This document shows positions 27,846 to 36,550 of a stretch of 64,000 bases of DNA, piece after piece; positions within the stretch are counted from its first letter, which is position 1; each line of letters begins with the position of its first letter. This stretch comes from Halostella limicola (GTDB taxonomy: Archaea; Halobacteriota; Halobacteria; Halobacteriales; Natronoarchaeaceae). A program made the translations under genes and the position numbers. Location of the stretch: the NCBI RefSeq assembly GCF_003675875.1, contig NZ_RCDI01000001.1, positions 1,178,001-1,242,000 of the forward strand. Direction: 5' to 3'. Under the pieces are notes generated by a model. The model saw only the letters and a program-made list of their open reading frames with translations. It was not told the origin of the DNA and did not search any database.

Positions 27846-28958
27846 TCACTCCTCCGTCTCGGGGTCCGCGCCGATGGACTCACCGGCGTTCACCCGCGGC
27901 GTGACGGCGTCGCCGTGGATCAGTTCGGTGAACCCGATACGCAGGAGCTGGATGCCGAGAACCAGCACCAGCGGGCCGAAGAAGAGCCCGTACCACCCGA
28001 ACAGTACCGGGCCGAGCACGTACGCCAGGAGCACGAGGCCGACGTGGGTCTTGCGGCCGGCGATCCGGGGCAGCAGGTACGTCATGGGCAGCAGGTCGAG
28101 GACGGCCAGACAGACCGCGAACAGCACGACAGGGAAGACGAGCAGCGCCGGGTCCGTCCGCACCGCCATCGCCGCCAGAGCTGCCGTCAGCGGCACGTAC
28201 ACGACTTTCCCGACCACGAGGGGGACCAGGCTGGCGAAGCCGGTCAGCATCGCCAGCGCGGTCGGCGCAGGGATCGCGACCGCCGACGGCGCGACGAGGT
28301 TGTACCCGTGGTAGACGACCGTCGCCATCGCGGCGACGAGGCCGAGAAGCACGACGTTCCCGAAGTAGATCGTCGCGAGGTCGCTGTCGACGGCGGTGAG
28401 GTACGCGAACAGCGCGTCCCCCTCGTCGGCGACGTTGTCACAGAACCACGACCGGATGCTGTCGTCGTCCCGGAGGAGGTAGAAGGCGATGGCGAGCGCG
28501 ATGACGACGTGGAGGAGGCCGTCCGCGAGAAAGGCCAGCGCTCCGGCGCCGGTCGTAGCGATCCCTATCGCCGAGTCGGTGTCGGCGTCCGCGGCCAGCG
28601 TCTTCAGTTCGTCCACGGGGTTCCGCGTGGGGTCGATCCCGACGTACGACTCCAGCGCGCTCGCCACCGCGTCGACCCCGCTCGGCCCGAGTTCCTGGAT
28701 CGCCACGACGATGACCGAGCCGACCAGCACCAGCACGGGAACGGCGATCGCGACGAGCGTCAGGCCCGCGGACGCCCCGCGTGACAGGTGCCCCCTGAAC
28801 CGGCGGTCCAGCGGCCGCATCCCGTAGTAGACGAACAGGCCGAGGACGAACGTCCCGACGAGCTCGTGGAGGACGAACGCGAACGCCGCCGCGAGCACGA
28901 GCGTGAGGAACCACCACCCGGCGCGGGACCGGTCGACGGCCGGCAGTGCAGGCGTCAT
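27846..28958 (-). CDS. AI-2E/PerM-family transporter
   Basis: A 370-residue polytopic membrane protein with about seven to eight membrane segments. LGLFVYYGMRPLDRRF near residue 40 and the C-terminal LLPRIAGRKTHVGLVLLAYV with GWYGLFFGPLVLVLG are typical of the AI-2E exporter (PerM) family. The long loop between the third and fourth segments (about 80-130) is extracellular and acidic. Family members export small signals or act as Na/H antiporters; the substrate here is unknown. Confidence 0.9.
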   Translation of the reverse strand: MTPALPAVDRSRAGWWFLTLVLAAAFAFVLHELVGTFVLGLFVYYGMRPLDRRFRGHLSRGASAGLTLVAIAVPVLVLVGSVIVVAIQELGPSGVDAVASALESYVGIDPTRNPVDELKTLAADADTDSAIGIATTGAGALAFLADGLLHVVIALAIAFYLLRDDDSIRSWFCDNVADEGDALFAYLTAVDSDLATIYFGNVVLLGLVAAMATVVYHGYNLVAPSAVAIPAPTALAMLTGFASLVPLVVGKVVYVPLTAALAAMAVRTDPALLVFPVVLFAVCLAVLDLLPMTYLLPRIAGRKTHVGLVLLAYVLGPVLFGWYGLFFGPLVLVLGIQLLRIGFTELIHGDAVTPRVNAGESIGADPETEE

Positions 28959-29046
28959 GGGAGCGATACCCCGCGGCGAGGGAAAAGCGTCGCCCCGCCG
29001 CGCACGAGGGCCCCGCGGAGAGCCGCCGACCTGCCCGGTCGTGCGG

Positions 29047-30030
29047 CTACGCCAGCCGATCGCCGAGGCGTCGGAGCGTCTCCGGCCCGCCCGCTTCCCC
29101 CTCCAGTTCCGGCAGCTCGACGACCTCGCGGCCCGGGAACCGCTCGCGGATCTCCGCGAGCCGCTCGGTGTGGCGCTCCTCCAGCGACCGGCACCGCGAG
29201 CAGTCGCATCCGGTGTCCCGGAGCACGCGGTTGACGACGAGCCGGCCGACCGGCACGCCGTCCTCGCGGAGCGTCTCGACCAGCCGCTCCGTCTCCGCGA
29301 TGGCCATCGCCTCCGGCACCAGCACCGGGCGGAACTCGGTCCGGTCGGGGTCTCTGAGCACCGTCCCGGCGCGTTCGAAGCGCGCCCGCACGTCGTCGAT
29401 GTCGTCCCCGTCGTCGCCGCCGAAGAACGCGGCGGGGCCGAACACCACGCTCCGCGCGGAGTCGACCATCCGGCTCACCTGCCCCCGGAGCTTTCCGGCG
29501 GCGGCGAGCGAGGCGTCGAGCACGTCCGGCAAGTCGAGCAGGCGGAGCGTGTGGCCCGTGGGAGCGGTGTCCAGAACGACCGCGTCGAACGCGGGCGCGT
29601 CGCCGGACGCCTCTCCGTCCTCGGCTCTGTCGCCGGGCCCCTCCGCCGCGTACTCCGCGAGCAGGTCGAGCGCGGCCGCCTCGTCGCCGCCGGGGAGCAC
29701 GCCCGCGCCGAACAGCGCCTCCATGTCCTCCTCGTCCATCCGCAGCCCCGCCGAGCGGAACTCGTCCGCCAGCGCCTCGACCACTCGGCGGTAGGCGGCC
29801 TGCCCGCGCTCGGGGCCGACCTCGACGGCGTGGAGGCCCGGCGTCACGTCGCGGAGTTCCCGCACCTCGTCGCCGACCGCGACGCCGAGCGAGTCGCCCA
29901 GCGAGTGCGCCGGGTCCGTCGAGACGACGAGGGCGCGCTCCCCCCGGTCGGCGAGGACGAGTGCGGTCGCCGCGGCGCAGGTCGTCTTGCCGACGCCGCC
30001 TTTCCCGCCGTAGCAGACGACGCGGGTCAC
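29047..30030 (-). CDS. ArsA/GET3-type ATPase
   Basis: A 327-residue ATPase of the ArsA/Get3 family. YGGKGGVGKTT at residues 7-17 is the deviant P-loop, STDPAHSLGDSLG is switch I, and VVLDTAPTGHTLRLLDLP is the family signature. GCDCSRCRS near residue 275 resembles the CxC/CxxC metal-binding set used by Get3 for dimerisation. GTG 30030 overlaps the stop of the ParB-like gene by 4 bases, so the two are translationally coupled. A tail-anchored protein targeting role is more likely than arsenite pumping, since no arsB is nearby. Confidence 0.93.
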   Translation of the reverse strand: MTRVVCYGGKGGVGKTTCAAATALVLADRGERALVVSTDPAHSLGDSLGVAVGDEVRELRDVTPGLHAVEVGPERGQAAYRRVVEALADEFRSAGLRMDEEDMEALFGAGVLPGGDEAAALDLLAEYAAEGPGDRAEDGEASGDAPAFDAVVLDTAPTGHTLRLLDLPDVLDASLAAAGKLRGQVSRMVDSARSVVFGPAAFFGGDDGDDIDDVRARFERAGTVLRDPDRTEFRPVLVPEAMAIAETERLVETLREDGVPVGRLVVNRVLRDTGCDCSRCRSLEERHTERLAEIRERFPGREVVELPELEGEAGGPETLRRLGDRLA

Positions 30031-30623
30031 GGCTCCGTCCGCACCGGGCGAACGCCCAGATACGCCCTCTGTCCCGGGTACGCCTCGCCGCGGAGCGCGG
30101 CGAGCAGCTGCGCCGCGGCGGTGTGGTTCCCGTCGGCGACCCACGGGAGTTCGCCGGGGCGGTCCTGCACGAGTATCAGGTCCTCCGGCGGTCCGTCGTC
30201 GCCGATGTCGTCCGCGATGTCGGCGACCTCCGCTAGGTCGTGGGCCGTCTCCCGGTCGACGCGCTCCGGGTCGTCCTCGAACAGCCGGTACGCCGCGGTG
30301 ACCAGCATGCCGTCGTTGACGACCCGCCGCCACTCGTCGTCCTCCGGCCCCTCGACGACGCGCAGGTCGGCGAGTTCGGCCGCCGACAGGTCGAGGCCGA
30401 ACCACTCCAGCCGCTGCGGTCGAAACGCCCGGGCCGCGATCGGCTTACGGTCGACCAGCTCCGCGACGAGTCGCTCCTCGTCGTCCACGGCGGCAGGGTC
30501 GAGGTCCGGTTCGTTCGGGTCGAGTTCGTTCTCCAGCCAGTACCGGACGACCTCCGCTCGCGACGCCGGCTCCATCCCGTCGCGGTCGGCGATGCGCTCC
30601 CTGAGGTCCGTGCGGCGGTCCAT
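30027..30623 (-). CDS. ParB-nuclease-like protein
   Basis: A 198-residue protein. The C-terminal region contains WVADGNHTAAAQLLAALRG, which resembles the DGNHRxxAA motif of ParB-like/sulfiredoxin-fold domains that bind nucleotides. The first 100 residues are a helical, acidic part (RERIADRDGMEPASRAEVV) without a known domain. The stop overlaps the ArsA-type gene start (GTGA), so the two are almost certainly co-expressed. I do not know a described function for this pair. Confidence 0.75.
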   Translation of the reverse strand: MDRRTDLRERIADRDGMEPASRAEVVRYWLENELDPNEPDLDPAAVDDEERLVAELVDRKPIAARAFRPQRLEWFGLDLSAAELADLRVVEGPEDDEWRRVVNDGMLVTAAYRLFEDDPERVDRETAHDLAEVADIADDIGDDGPPEDLILVQDRPGELPWVADGNHTAAAQLLAALRGEAYPGQRAYLGVRPVRTEP

Positions 30624-30747
30624 CGTCCGCCGTACCACGGCCGGCGGGGTAACTGTTCGCCCACCACATGCGGGCAATCGCGTCGGCCGGCGTCTCCGTA
30701 CCCGGCCCGCAATAGATAAGTGGACAGGTGTTATAGAGAAATAAAGA

Positions 30748-31620
30748 ATGTCCCGAACGATGGGGATAGTCCCCCGTCCGCGGGGAGCCTTGTTGGAAGT
30801 TAGCACCGACCACATAATGCACACGGGCGGCGGCGTCCGGACGACGCTGGAGGTGTTCCGGGAGATCTTTCTGGTCTTTCTCGCCCTCGGGACGGTCGTC
30901 GGCGTCGTCGTCGTGGGATACATGGTGTACAACGCCTACCGGTATCGGGACGGCAACGGCGACGTCTCCGCCGACGTCGACCGGCCGCGACTGGGTGAAC
31001 TCCCGGGGGGCGGGGGGAGCGGGAAGAAGCTGTTCGTCTCGTTCGGCATCAGCGCCTTCATCGTCGTCTCGCTCATCGGCTGGACGTACGGCACGCTCCA
31101 GTACGTCGAGGACGGCCCGCCGGAGGCGGAGGCCCAGGAACCGCTGGAGGTGGAGGTGACGGGCTACCAGTTCGGCTGGCGGTTCGAGTACCCGAACGGC
31201 CACACTAACTCCACGCTCCGGGTGCCGGCGGACCGTCCGATACGGTTGATAGTGACCTCCGACGACGTGTTCCACACCCTCGGCATACCCGACCAGCGGG
31301 TCAAGACCGACGCCATCCCCGGCCAGACGACGCGGACGTGGTTCGTCGCCGAGGAGACCGGCGAGTTCGAGGTCCGCTGCTACGAGCTCTGCGGCGAGGG
31401 CCACTCCTACATGGTCGCCGACGGCGTCGTGATGGACCAGTCCTCCTTCGACCGGTGGTACGCGAACGCGAGCGCCGACGGCGAGGAGTCGGACGAGTCC
31501 GCCTCGAACGAGACGGACGACTCGGCGACGAACGAGTCGACCGCGATCGACGACGGCGCGGCGGTGGCCGCGCCTGGACCGACCCCCTTCGAGCTAACGA
31601 CGTTCCCCATCGAAGCATGA
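30748..31620 (+). CDS. coxB: Cytochrome c oxidase subunit II
   Basis: A 290-residue subunit II. Two membrane helices (about 35-65 and 95-118) precede the periplasm-side cupredoxin domain. The CuA ligands are His 176 (VFHTLGIP), Cys 211, Cys 215, His 219 and Met 222 in VRCYELCGEGHSYM, with Glu 213 between the Cys, so the copper centre should be intact. The last 40 residues are an Asp/Glu/Ser/Thr-rich tail. The ATG at 30748 (with aatagata about 33 bases upstream) was chosen; an ATG at 30817 is possible. It overlaps the next gene by 4 bases (ATGA). Confidence 0.94.
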   Translation: MSRTMGIVPRPRGALLEVSTDHIMHTGGGVRTTLEVFREIFLVFLALGTVVGVVVVGYMVYNAYRYRDGNGDVSADVDRPRLGELPGGGGSGKKLFVSFGISAFIVVSLIGWTYGTLQYVEDGPPEAEAQEPLEVEVTGYQFGWRFEYPNGHTNSTLRVPADRPIRLIVTSDDVFHTLGIPDQRVKTDAIPGQTTRTWFVAEETGEFEVRCYELCGEGHSYMVADGVVMDQSSFDRWYANASADGEESDESASNETDDSATNESTAIDDGAAVAAPGPTPFELTTFPIEA

Positions 31621-34184
31621 CGGAGGACGCTCACGCCGGCAACGGCCACGACGGACTGCCCCCCCAGAGTTCGGTGAAGCGATGGCTCATCACGACGAAC
31701 CACAAGGACGTCGGCATCCTGTACATCGTCACCTCGCTGTTCTTCCTCGTGTTCGGCGGCACCCTCGCCCTGCTCATGCGGGTCGAACTGCTCTCGGCCA
31801 CGCAGACCATCATCGCGCCCGGCGCGTACAACGAGGCGGTGACGGCCCACGGCCTCATCATGGTCTTTTTCTTCATCTCGCCGTTCGCGTTCGGCTTCGC
31901 CAACTACGTCGTCCCGCTCCAGATCGGGGCGGAGGACCTCGCTTTCCCCCGACTGAACGCGCTGTCGTACTGGCTGTACCTCTTCTCGGGCCTGCTGTTC
32001 GGGGCCTCCTTCTTCCTCGGCGGGACGTTCTCCGGCGGGTGGACGATGTACGCGCCGCTGAATATGCCGGCGTACACGCCGACGGTCGGGGGGACGACCG
32101 CCGTCCTCGCCCTGATGCTGTTCGTCGCCTCGGTGACCGTGTCGTCGGTGAACTTCCTCACGACGATGCACCGCATGCGGGCGGAGGGACTGAAGACGCT
32201 GAAGCTCCCGCTTTTCACGTGGACGATCCTGCTGACGGTGTGGATGATGCTGTTCGCGTTCGCGGCGCTTCTGGCCGCCCTCATCATCCTCTCGGCCGAC
32301 CGCATCGTCGGCACGGTGTACTTCCAGGCGACCGAGGGCGGGTCCCTGCTGTGGGCGCACCTGTTCTGGTTCTTCGGCCACCCCGAGGTGTACATCGTCT
32401 TCTTCCCGGCGCTGGGCGTGATGGCCGAGTGCTTCCAGACGTTCTGCGGCCGGCGGATCGTCGGCCGGAAGTGGTTCATCGCGGCGATGGTGCTGGTGGC
32501 GCTCCAGAGCTTCTTCGTCTGGATGCACCACATGTTCCTCACGTCGATCAACCTGCCCATCAAGACGCTGTTCATGGCGACGACGATCGGCATCTCGCTG
32601 CCGTTCGACCTGATGGTGTTCGCGCTGATCTACACGATGGTGAAAGGGAAGATCCGGTACACGACGCCGTTCCTGTTCTCGTTCGGCGCGCTCGTGCTGT
32701 TCATCATCGGCGGCATCACCGGCGTGTTCCTCGGCGCGGTCGTGCTCGACTACGAGTTCCGCGGCACCTACTGGGTCGTCGCGCACTTCCACTACGTGAT
32801 GGTCGGCGGCGCGACGGCGCTGTTCGGCGGCCTCTACTACTGGTACCCGAAGATGACCGGGAAGATGTACGACGAGTTCCTCGGGAAGGTCCACTTCGCG
32901 CTGTACTTCGTCGGCTTCAACCTGCTGTACTTCCCGATGTTCGTCGCCTGGGAGACGCCGCGGCGCGTGTTCGAGTACAGCCAGAGCTTCGTCGCGTGGC
33001 ACCAGCTCGCGTCGATCGGCGGCTTCGTCCTCGGCGCGGGCTTTCTCGTCATGTTCTACAACCTCTTCGTCAGCCTGTTCAGGGGCGAGGAGGTCGACGG
33101 CAACCCCTGGGAGTACGCCTCCTCGGCCGAGTGGACCGTCCCGTCGCCCCCACCGTTCGAGAACTTCCCCGGCCTCCCGTCGTACGCCGACGGCAGCCTG
33201 AAGTTCCTGAACGCGGGGGAGTCGGGCGGCCTCGTCGAGGGCGGTCCGGAGTCGGCGCTCGGTCCCGGCGCCAGCAAGGCCGACGGCGGCACCGCGCCCG
33301 GCGAGGAGTCGGTCCCCGGCGACGCGCTGACCGGCGACGAGCGCACCGACGGCGGCGTGACCGCGACGCCCGACACCGTAGCTGCGACCGACGCCGAACT
33401 CCCGGAGAGCGACGAGCACGAGGAGCACGCCGACCACGCGAGCCCGTGGCCGCTCGCCATCGGCTTCGCGGCGTTCGTCACGTTCCTCGGTCTCTCCGGG
33501 GTGAGAGGCGGCGGGGTGGCCTACCCCGCGCTCACGGTGATCGGCCTCGGTCTCGGGACGGTCTCGTTCGTCTCGATGGGGCTGGAGTCGTTCCACGTCC
33601 CGGAGATGGCGGTCGCGGAGCGGTGGCCGTTCGAGGGCGTGGAGAACGGGAAGCTCGGGATGTGGATCTTCCTCGCGTCCGACGTGGTGCTTTTCGGCGC
33701 GCTGATCGGGTCGTACGCGTTCATCCGCGTCGCCTACGGCTGGACCTCCTGGCACGTCGTCCCCCACGACCCCATCCCGGGACTGATCAACACCTACCTG
33801 CTCCTGACGAGCAGCTTCACCGTGGTCCTGGCGCTGGTCGCCGCGGAGCGCGGGAGCACGCGGGGACTGGTCGGCAGCCTCGGGATCACCGTGCTGTTCG
33901 GGGTCGGCTTCCTGTACAACAAGGCCATCGAGTGGCAGGCGCTGTTCCACGAGGGCGTCACCGTCGGGAGCGGCGTCGAGGCGTCGACGTTCTTCCTCAC
34001 GACCGGCCTGCACGCCGCCCACGTGATCATCGGCCTGCTCATCGCGCTGTTCATGATCGCGCGGGCCGCGAGGGGCGCGTACCTCGGCGAGGAGGGGAGC
34101 CGCCCCGTGGAGTACTTCGGGCTGTACTGGCACTTCGTGGACATCGTCTGGCTGTTCCTGTTCCCGCTGTTCTACATCCTGTAG
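31617..34184 (+). CDS. coxAC: Cytochrome c oxidase subunit I fused to subunit III
   Basis: An 855-residue fusion. The first 560 residues form subunit I with twelve helices: heme a ligand His 78 (AHGLIM), CuB ligand His 255 with Tyr 259 in HPEVY, CuB His 304-305 (MHHM), heme ligands His 390 and His 392 (HFHYVM). A hydrophilic Asp/Gly linker of about 90 residues (near 565-650) leads to subunit III, with its helices and LHAAHVIIGL and YWHFVDIVWLFLFPLFY at the end. It pairs with coxB upstream (4-base overlap) and subunit IV downstream. The fused I+III arrangement is known in haloarchaea. Confidence 0.95.
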   Translation: MTEDAHAGNGHDGLPPQSSVKRWLITTNHKDVGILYIVTSLFFLVFGGTLALLMRVELLSATQTIIAPGAYNEAVTAHGLIMVFFFISPFAFGFANYVVPLQIGAEDLAFPRLNALSYWLYLFSGLLFGASFFLGGTFSGGWTMYAPLNMPAYTPTVGGTTAVLALMLFVASVTVSSVNFLTTMHRMRAEGLKTLKLPLFTWTILLTVWMMLFAFAALLAALIILSADRIVGTVYFQATEGGSLLWAHLFWFFGHPEVYIVFFPALGVMAECFQTFCGRRIVGRKWFIAAMVLVALQSFFVWMHHMFLTSINLPIKTLFMATTIGISLPFDLMVFALIYTMVKGKIRYTTPFLFSFGALVLFIIGGITGVFLGAVVLDYEFRGTYWVVAHFHYVMVGGATALFGGLYYWYPKMTGKMYDEFLGKVHFALYFVGFNLLYFPMFVAWETPRRVFEYSQSFVAWHQLASIGGFVLGAGFLVMFYNLFVSLFRGEEVDGNPWEYASSAEWTVPSPPPFENFPGLPSYADGSLKFLNAGESGGLVEGGPESALGPGASKADGGTAPGEESVPGDALTGDERTDGGVTATPDTVAATDAELPESDEHEEHADHASPWPLAIGFAAFVTFLGLSGVRGGGVAYPALTVIGLGLGTVSFVSMGLESFHVPEMAVAERWPFEGVENGKLGMWIFLASDVVLFGALIGSYAFIRVAYGWTSWHVVPHDPIPGLINTYLLLTSSFTVVLALVAAERGSTRGLVGSLGITVLFGVGFLYNKAIEWQALFHEGVTVGSGVEASTFFLTTGLHAAHVIIGLLIALFMIARAARGAYLGEEGSRPVEYFGLYWHFVDIVWLFLFPLFYIL

Positions 34185-34194
34185 GTGAGCAACA

Positions 34195-34455
34195 ATGAGC
34201 AAGGTCAAACTGTACGCGATAATCTACGTGGCGCTGTTCGTCCTGGCGACCGTGCAGGTGCTGGTGGAGTTCGCCGGGCTGACGTACTGGACGGGCTTCG
34301 GCCTGATCATGGTGCTGTCGGCCGTGAAGGCCGTCCTCGTCGCCGGGTACTACCAGCACCTGGTCGACGAGCCGAGGTCGATAACGTACATGATGCTCGC
34401 CGCCCTGTTCGTCGCGGTCGTGCTCACCTCGGCCTCGGCGTACTCGATCGTCTGA
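34195..34455 (+). CDS. Cytochrome c oxidase subunit IV-like protein
   Basis: An 86-residue protein with three membrane helices, matching the small subunit IV (CyoD/CtaF-like) family: KLYAIIYVALFVLATVQVLV, FGLIMVLSAVKAVLVAGYYQ and TYMMLAALFVAVVLTSASAY. It stabilises CuB binding in relatives. It begins 10 bases after the oxidase fusion and is plainly part of the same operon, with a ggtgag Shine-Dalgarno-like stretch in the gap. Confidence 0.9.
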   Translation: MSKVKLYAIIYVALFVLATVQVLVEFAGLTYWTGFGLIMVLSAVKAVLVAGYYQHLVDEPRSITYMMLAALFVAVVLTSASAYSIV

Positions 34456-34488
34456 GCGAAGGGGGCGGCGGGGCCGCCGCCCGCGACC

Positions 34489-35151
34489 TCACCGCCGCGT
34501 CCACGGCCGGTAGTACAGCAGCGCGACGGTCGCGACGAACGCGGCCGTCGCGAGGTCGAGCGAGTGCGCGTACGCCGCGGCGACCCCGGCCGCGCCCGCG
34601 AGGCTCCCGGCAAGCGTCGTCAGTATCGGGACGCTGCACCCGGCGCAGGCGACGAGACCGAGCGCCCCCAGCGGCGTGGCGGCGAGCGCGTCGACCGCGG
34701 CTGCGTACAGCAGGTACGACAGCGACAGGTACCCCACTACCAGGTACGGGACGAACGTGACGTAGAACGCCGGCGAGACGTAGGCGACGACGGGGCCCCA
34801 CCCCGGCGAGCGCAGGGCGAACCGGAGCCCGAGCGGCCCCTCCGCGCCGCCGGTCAGGCCGACGAGGCCGCCGAGAGTCGCGAGCGTCGCGGCGTACGCC
34901 ACGGCGAGGACGAGGGCGACCGCTTCGCGCCGGGGGCCAGCGGGGTCGGGAGTCGTCTTCGCCACTGCCCAGACGGAGACGTTGATCCAGACGAACGGGT
35001 ACAGCACGTAGCGCAGGGTCGTCGGCTCGCCCGGTCGCACAGTGAAGTGGACGGCGACGAGCAGGACCTCCGCGACCGCGGCGAGCGCGAGCAGGCGCAC
35101 GTCCCGGCGGGCGACCGCGCGCTCCAGGCGCGGCGCGGTCGCCCCGCTCAT
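34489..35151 (-). CDS. Polytopic membrane protein, hypothetical
   Basis: A 220-residue protein with about seven membrane segments. The motif ACAGCSVPILTTLAG near residue 165 places two Cys in a membrane-proximal loop. It converges on the oxidase genes and is followed upstream by another membrane gene. Membrane proteins of this type often lie beside oxidase operons in haloarchaea, so a role in oxidase assembly is possible but not shown. No family is recognised with confidence. Confidence 0.7.
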   Translation of the reverse strand: MSGATAPRLERAVARRDVRLLALAAVAEVLLVAVHFTVRPGEPTTLRYVLYPFVWINVSVWAVAKTTPDPAGPRREAVALVLAVAYAATLATLGGLVGLTGGAEGPLGLRFALRSPGWGPVVAYVSPAFYVTFVPYLVVGYLSLSYLLYAAAVDALAATPLGALGLVACAGCSVPILTTLAGSLAGAAGVAAAYAHSLDLATAAFVATVALLYYRPWTRR

Positions 35152-35197
35152 CGTCCCTGCGGCCGTCGCGCCCGACGGCCGTCTGCGCGCCCCGTCA

Positions 35198-35641
35198 TCA
35201 GCCGGTGACGAGCCGGAAGAGGACGCCGACGATCAGCGCGACGCCGAAGGCAGTGGCGCTCTCCGCGACGGCCAGCGCCGTCGAGTGGCCGCGCTGCCGT
35301 CCGAGGAGGTACACCCCGGCGAGCAGGTACAGCACCAGCAGCGCGACGAACAGCGCCGTCATGCCGCCGAGCAGGGTCGGGTCCCCCAGCGCCAGCACCG
35401 TCGCGCCGCCGAACCCGACAGCCAGCAGGAGGAAGCCGGCGATCCACGCCGCCAGCTCGCCGCGGAGGGCGGCGACGAGGTGCTCGCCAGGGACGTAGTG
35501 CTCGCTCCTCCCGGCCGCCGTCTCCGCCCGAGAGCGGCGTCCCCCGTCCGAGGCCGCGCGCCGCGAACTGACGACCGTCGCGGCGATCACGGCGACGAGG
35601 AACAGCCCCGTGATCACCGTACTCGTGGTGAGTGTTACCAT
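35198..35641 (-). CDS. Membrane protein, hypothetical
   Basis: A 147-residue protein with about four membrane segments (VITGLFLVAVIAATVVSS, AAWIAGFLLLAVGFGGA, ALFVALLVLYLLAGVYLLG and a final hydrophobic helix). A charged cytoplasmic loop (RRAASDGGRRSRAETAAGRS) separates the first two. It is 46 bases upstream of the previous gene and on the same strand, so the two are probably co-transcribed. No function is known. Confidence 0.68.
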   Translation of the reverse strand: MVTLTTSTVITGLFLVAVIAATVVSSRRAASDGGRRSRAETAAGRSEHYVPGEHLVAALRGELAAWIAGFLLLAVGFGGATVLALGDPTLLGGMTALFVALLVLYLLAGVYLLGRQRGHSTALAVAESATAFGVALIVGVLFRLVTG

Positions 35642-35740
35642 AACACTATCATCTTACTCGTCATCGTCCCGCTACATTAAGCGTTCGCCCGTTCGCAGCG
35701 CCCCCGACTACTAAGCGCGGGTTCGTCGTAGGAACGTTCC

Positions 35741-36550
35741 ATGGACTCGTCCCACGAGGAGCTACGCGGCGTGACGGTGTCGGGTGACCCGGACGGCCGG
35801 CCGATCGTGTTCGTTCACGGGGTGACCCTGACCGGGTCGATGTGGCTCCCGCAGGTGAACAGGCTCCCGGACGACCTGCGACTGATCAGCTTCGACCTAC
35901 CGGGTCACGGGGCGCGCGCGGACGAGACGTTCCAGTTCGAGCGCGCCGTCGACCTGCTCGACCGGGTCGTCGAGCGCGAGGCGGACGGCGAAGCGGTCGT
36001 CGTCGGCCTGTCGCTTGGCGGTTACCTCGCGACGAGCTACGCCGGCCGGTACCCGGACAAGGTCGACGCGCTGATCATCTCGGGCAGCAGCGCGAACCCG
36101 ACGGGACTGCTCGGCGTCGTCACGCGGGTCGTCAGCGCCGTCTCCCGCGCGGCCGCCGAGAGCAAGCTCGTCCGGAAGGCGTACGCGGGCCTGTGGAAGC
36201 GGCTGATCCGTCAGCTCCACATCTCTCCCGAGGAGAAGCGCGCGATCATCGACGACGGGTTCTACTTCGAGCGGTTCGGCGAGGCCGGCCGCGACCTCGC
36301 CGGGCGGGACTTCCGCGCGGAATTCAGCGCCTACCCCGGCCCGGCGCTCGTCCTCAACGGGGAGAAGGACCTCCTCTCCCGCCGCAGCGAGGACGAGCAC
36401 GCGGCGGCCGCGCCGGACACCAGGGTCGAGGTCGTCGCCGACGCCGGCCACACCGCCAACCTCCACCGGCCCGCGGAGTACACCAGGTCCGTCGAGCAGT
36501 TCTACCGCGAGGCGTTCCCGGAACCGACGGCGGACGGCGACGATGCCTGA
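35741..36550 (+). CDS. Alpha/beta hydrolase
   Basis: A 269-residue alpha/beta hydrolase. VFVHGVTLTG is the oxyanion strand, GLSLGG carries the nucleophile (Ser 91), NGEKDLL the acid (Asp 210), and DAGHTANL the His (237). The cap between about 130 and 190 is helical and Arg-rich. Its end overlaps the next gene by 8 bases, so the two are co-translated. The substrate is unknown; haloarchaeal relatives act on esters or on acyl-lipid pieces. Confidence 0.92.
   Translation: MDSSHEELRGVTVSGDPDGRPIVFVHGVTLTGSMWLPQVNRLPDDLRLISFDLPGHGARADETFQFERAVDLLDRVVEREADGEAVVVGLSLGGYLATSYAGRYPDKVDALIISGSSANPTGLLGVVTRVVSAVSRAAAESKLVRKAYAGLWKRLIRQLHISPEEKRAIIDDGFYFERFGEAGRDLAGRDFRAEFSAYPGPALVLNGEKDLLSRRSEDEHAAAAPDTRVEVVADAGHTANLHRPAEYTRSVEQFYREAFPEPTADGDDA

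Noticed and set aside
29047-30030. ArsA as an arsenite-pump ATPase
   Set aside because: No arsB, arsC or arsR gene lies nearby, and the Cys set resembles Get3-type proteins; kept as a general ArsA/Get3 ATPase.
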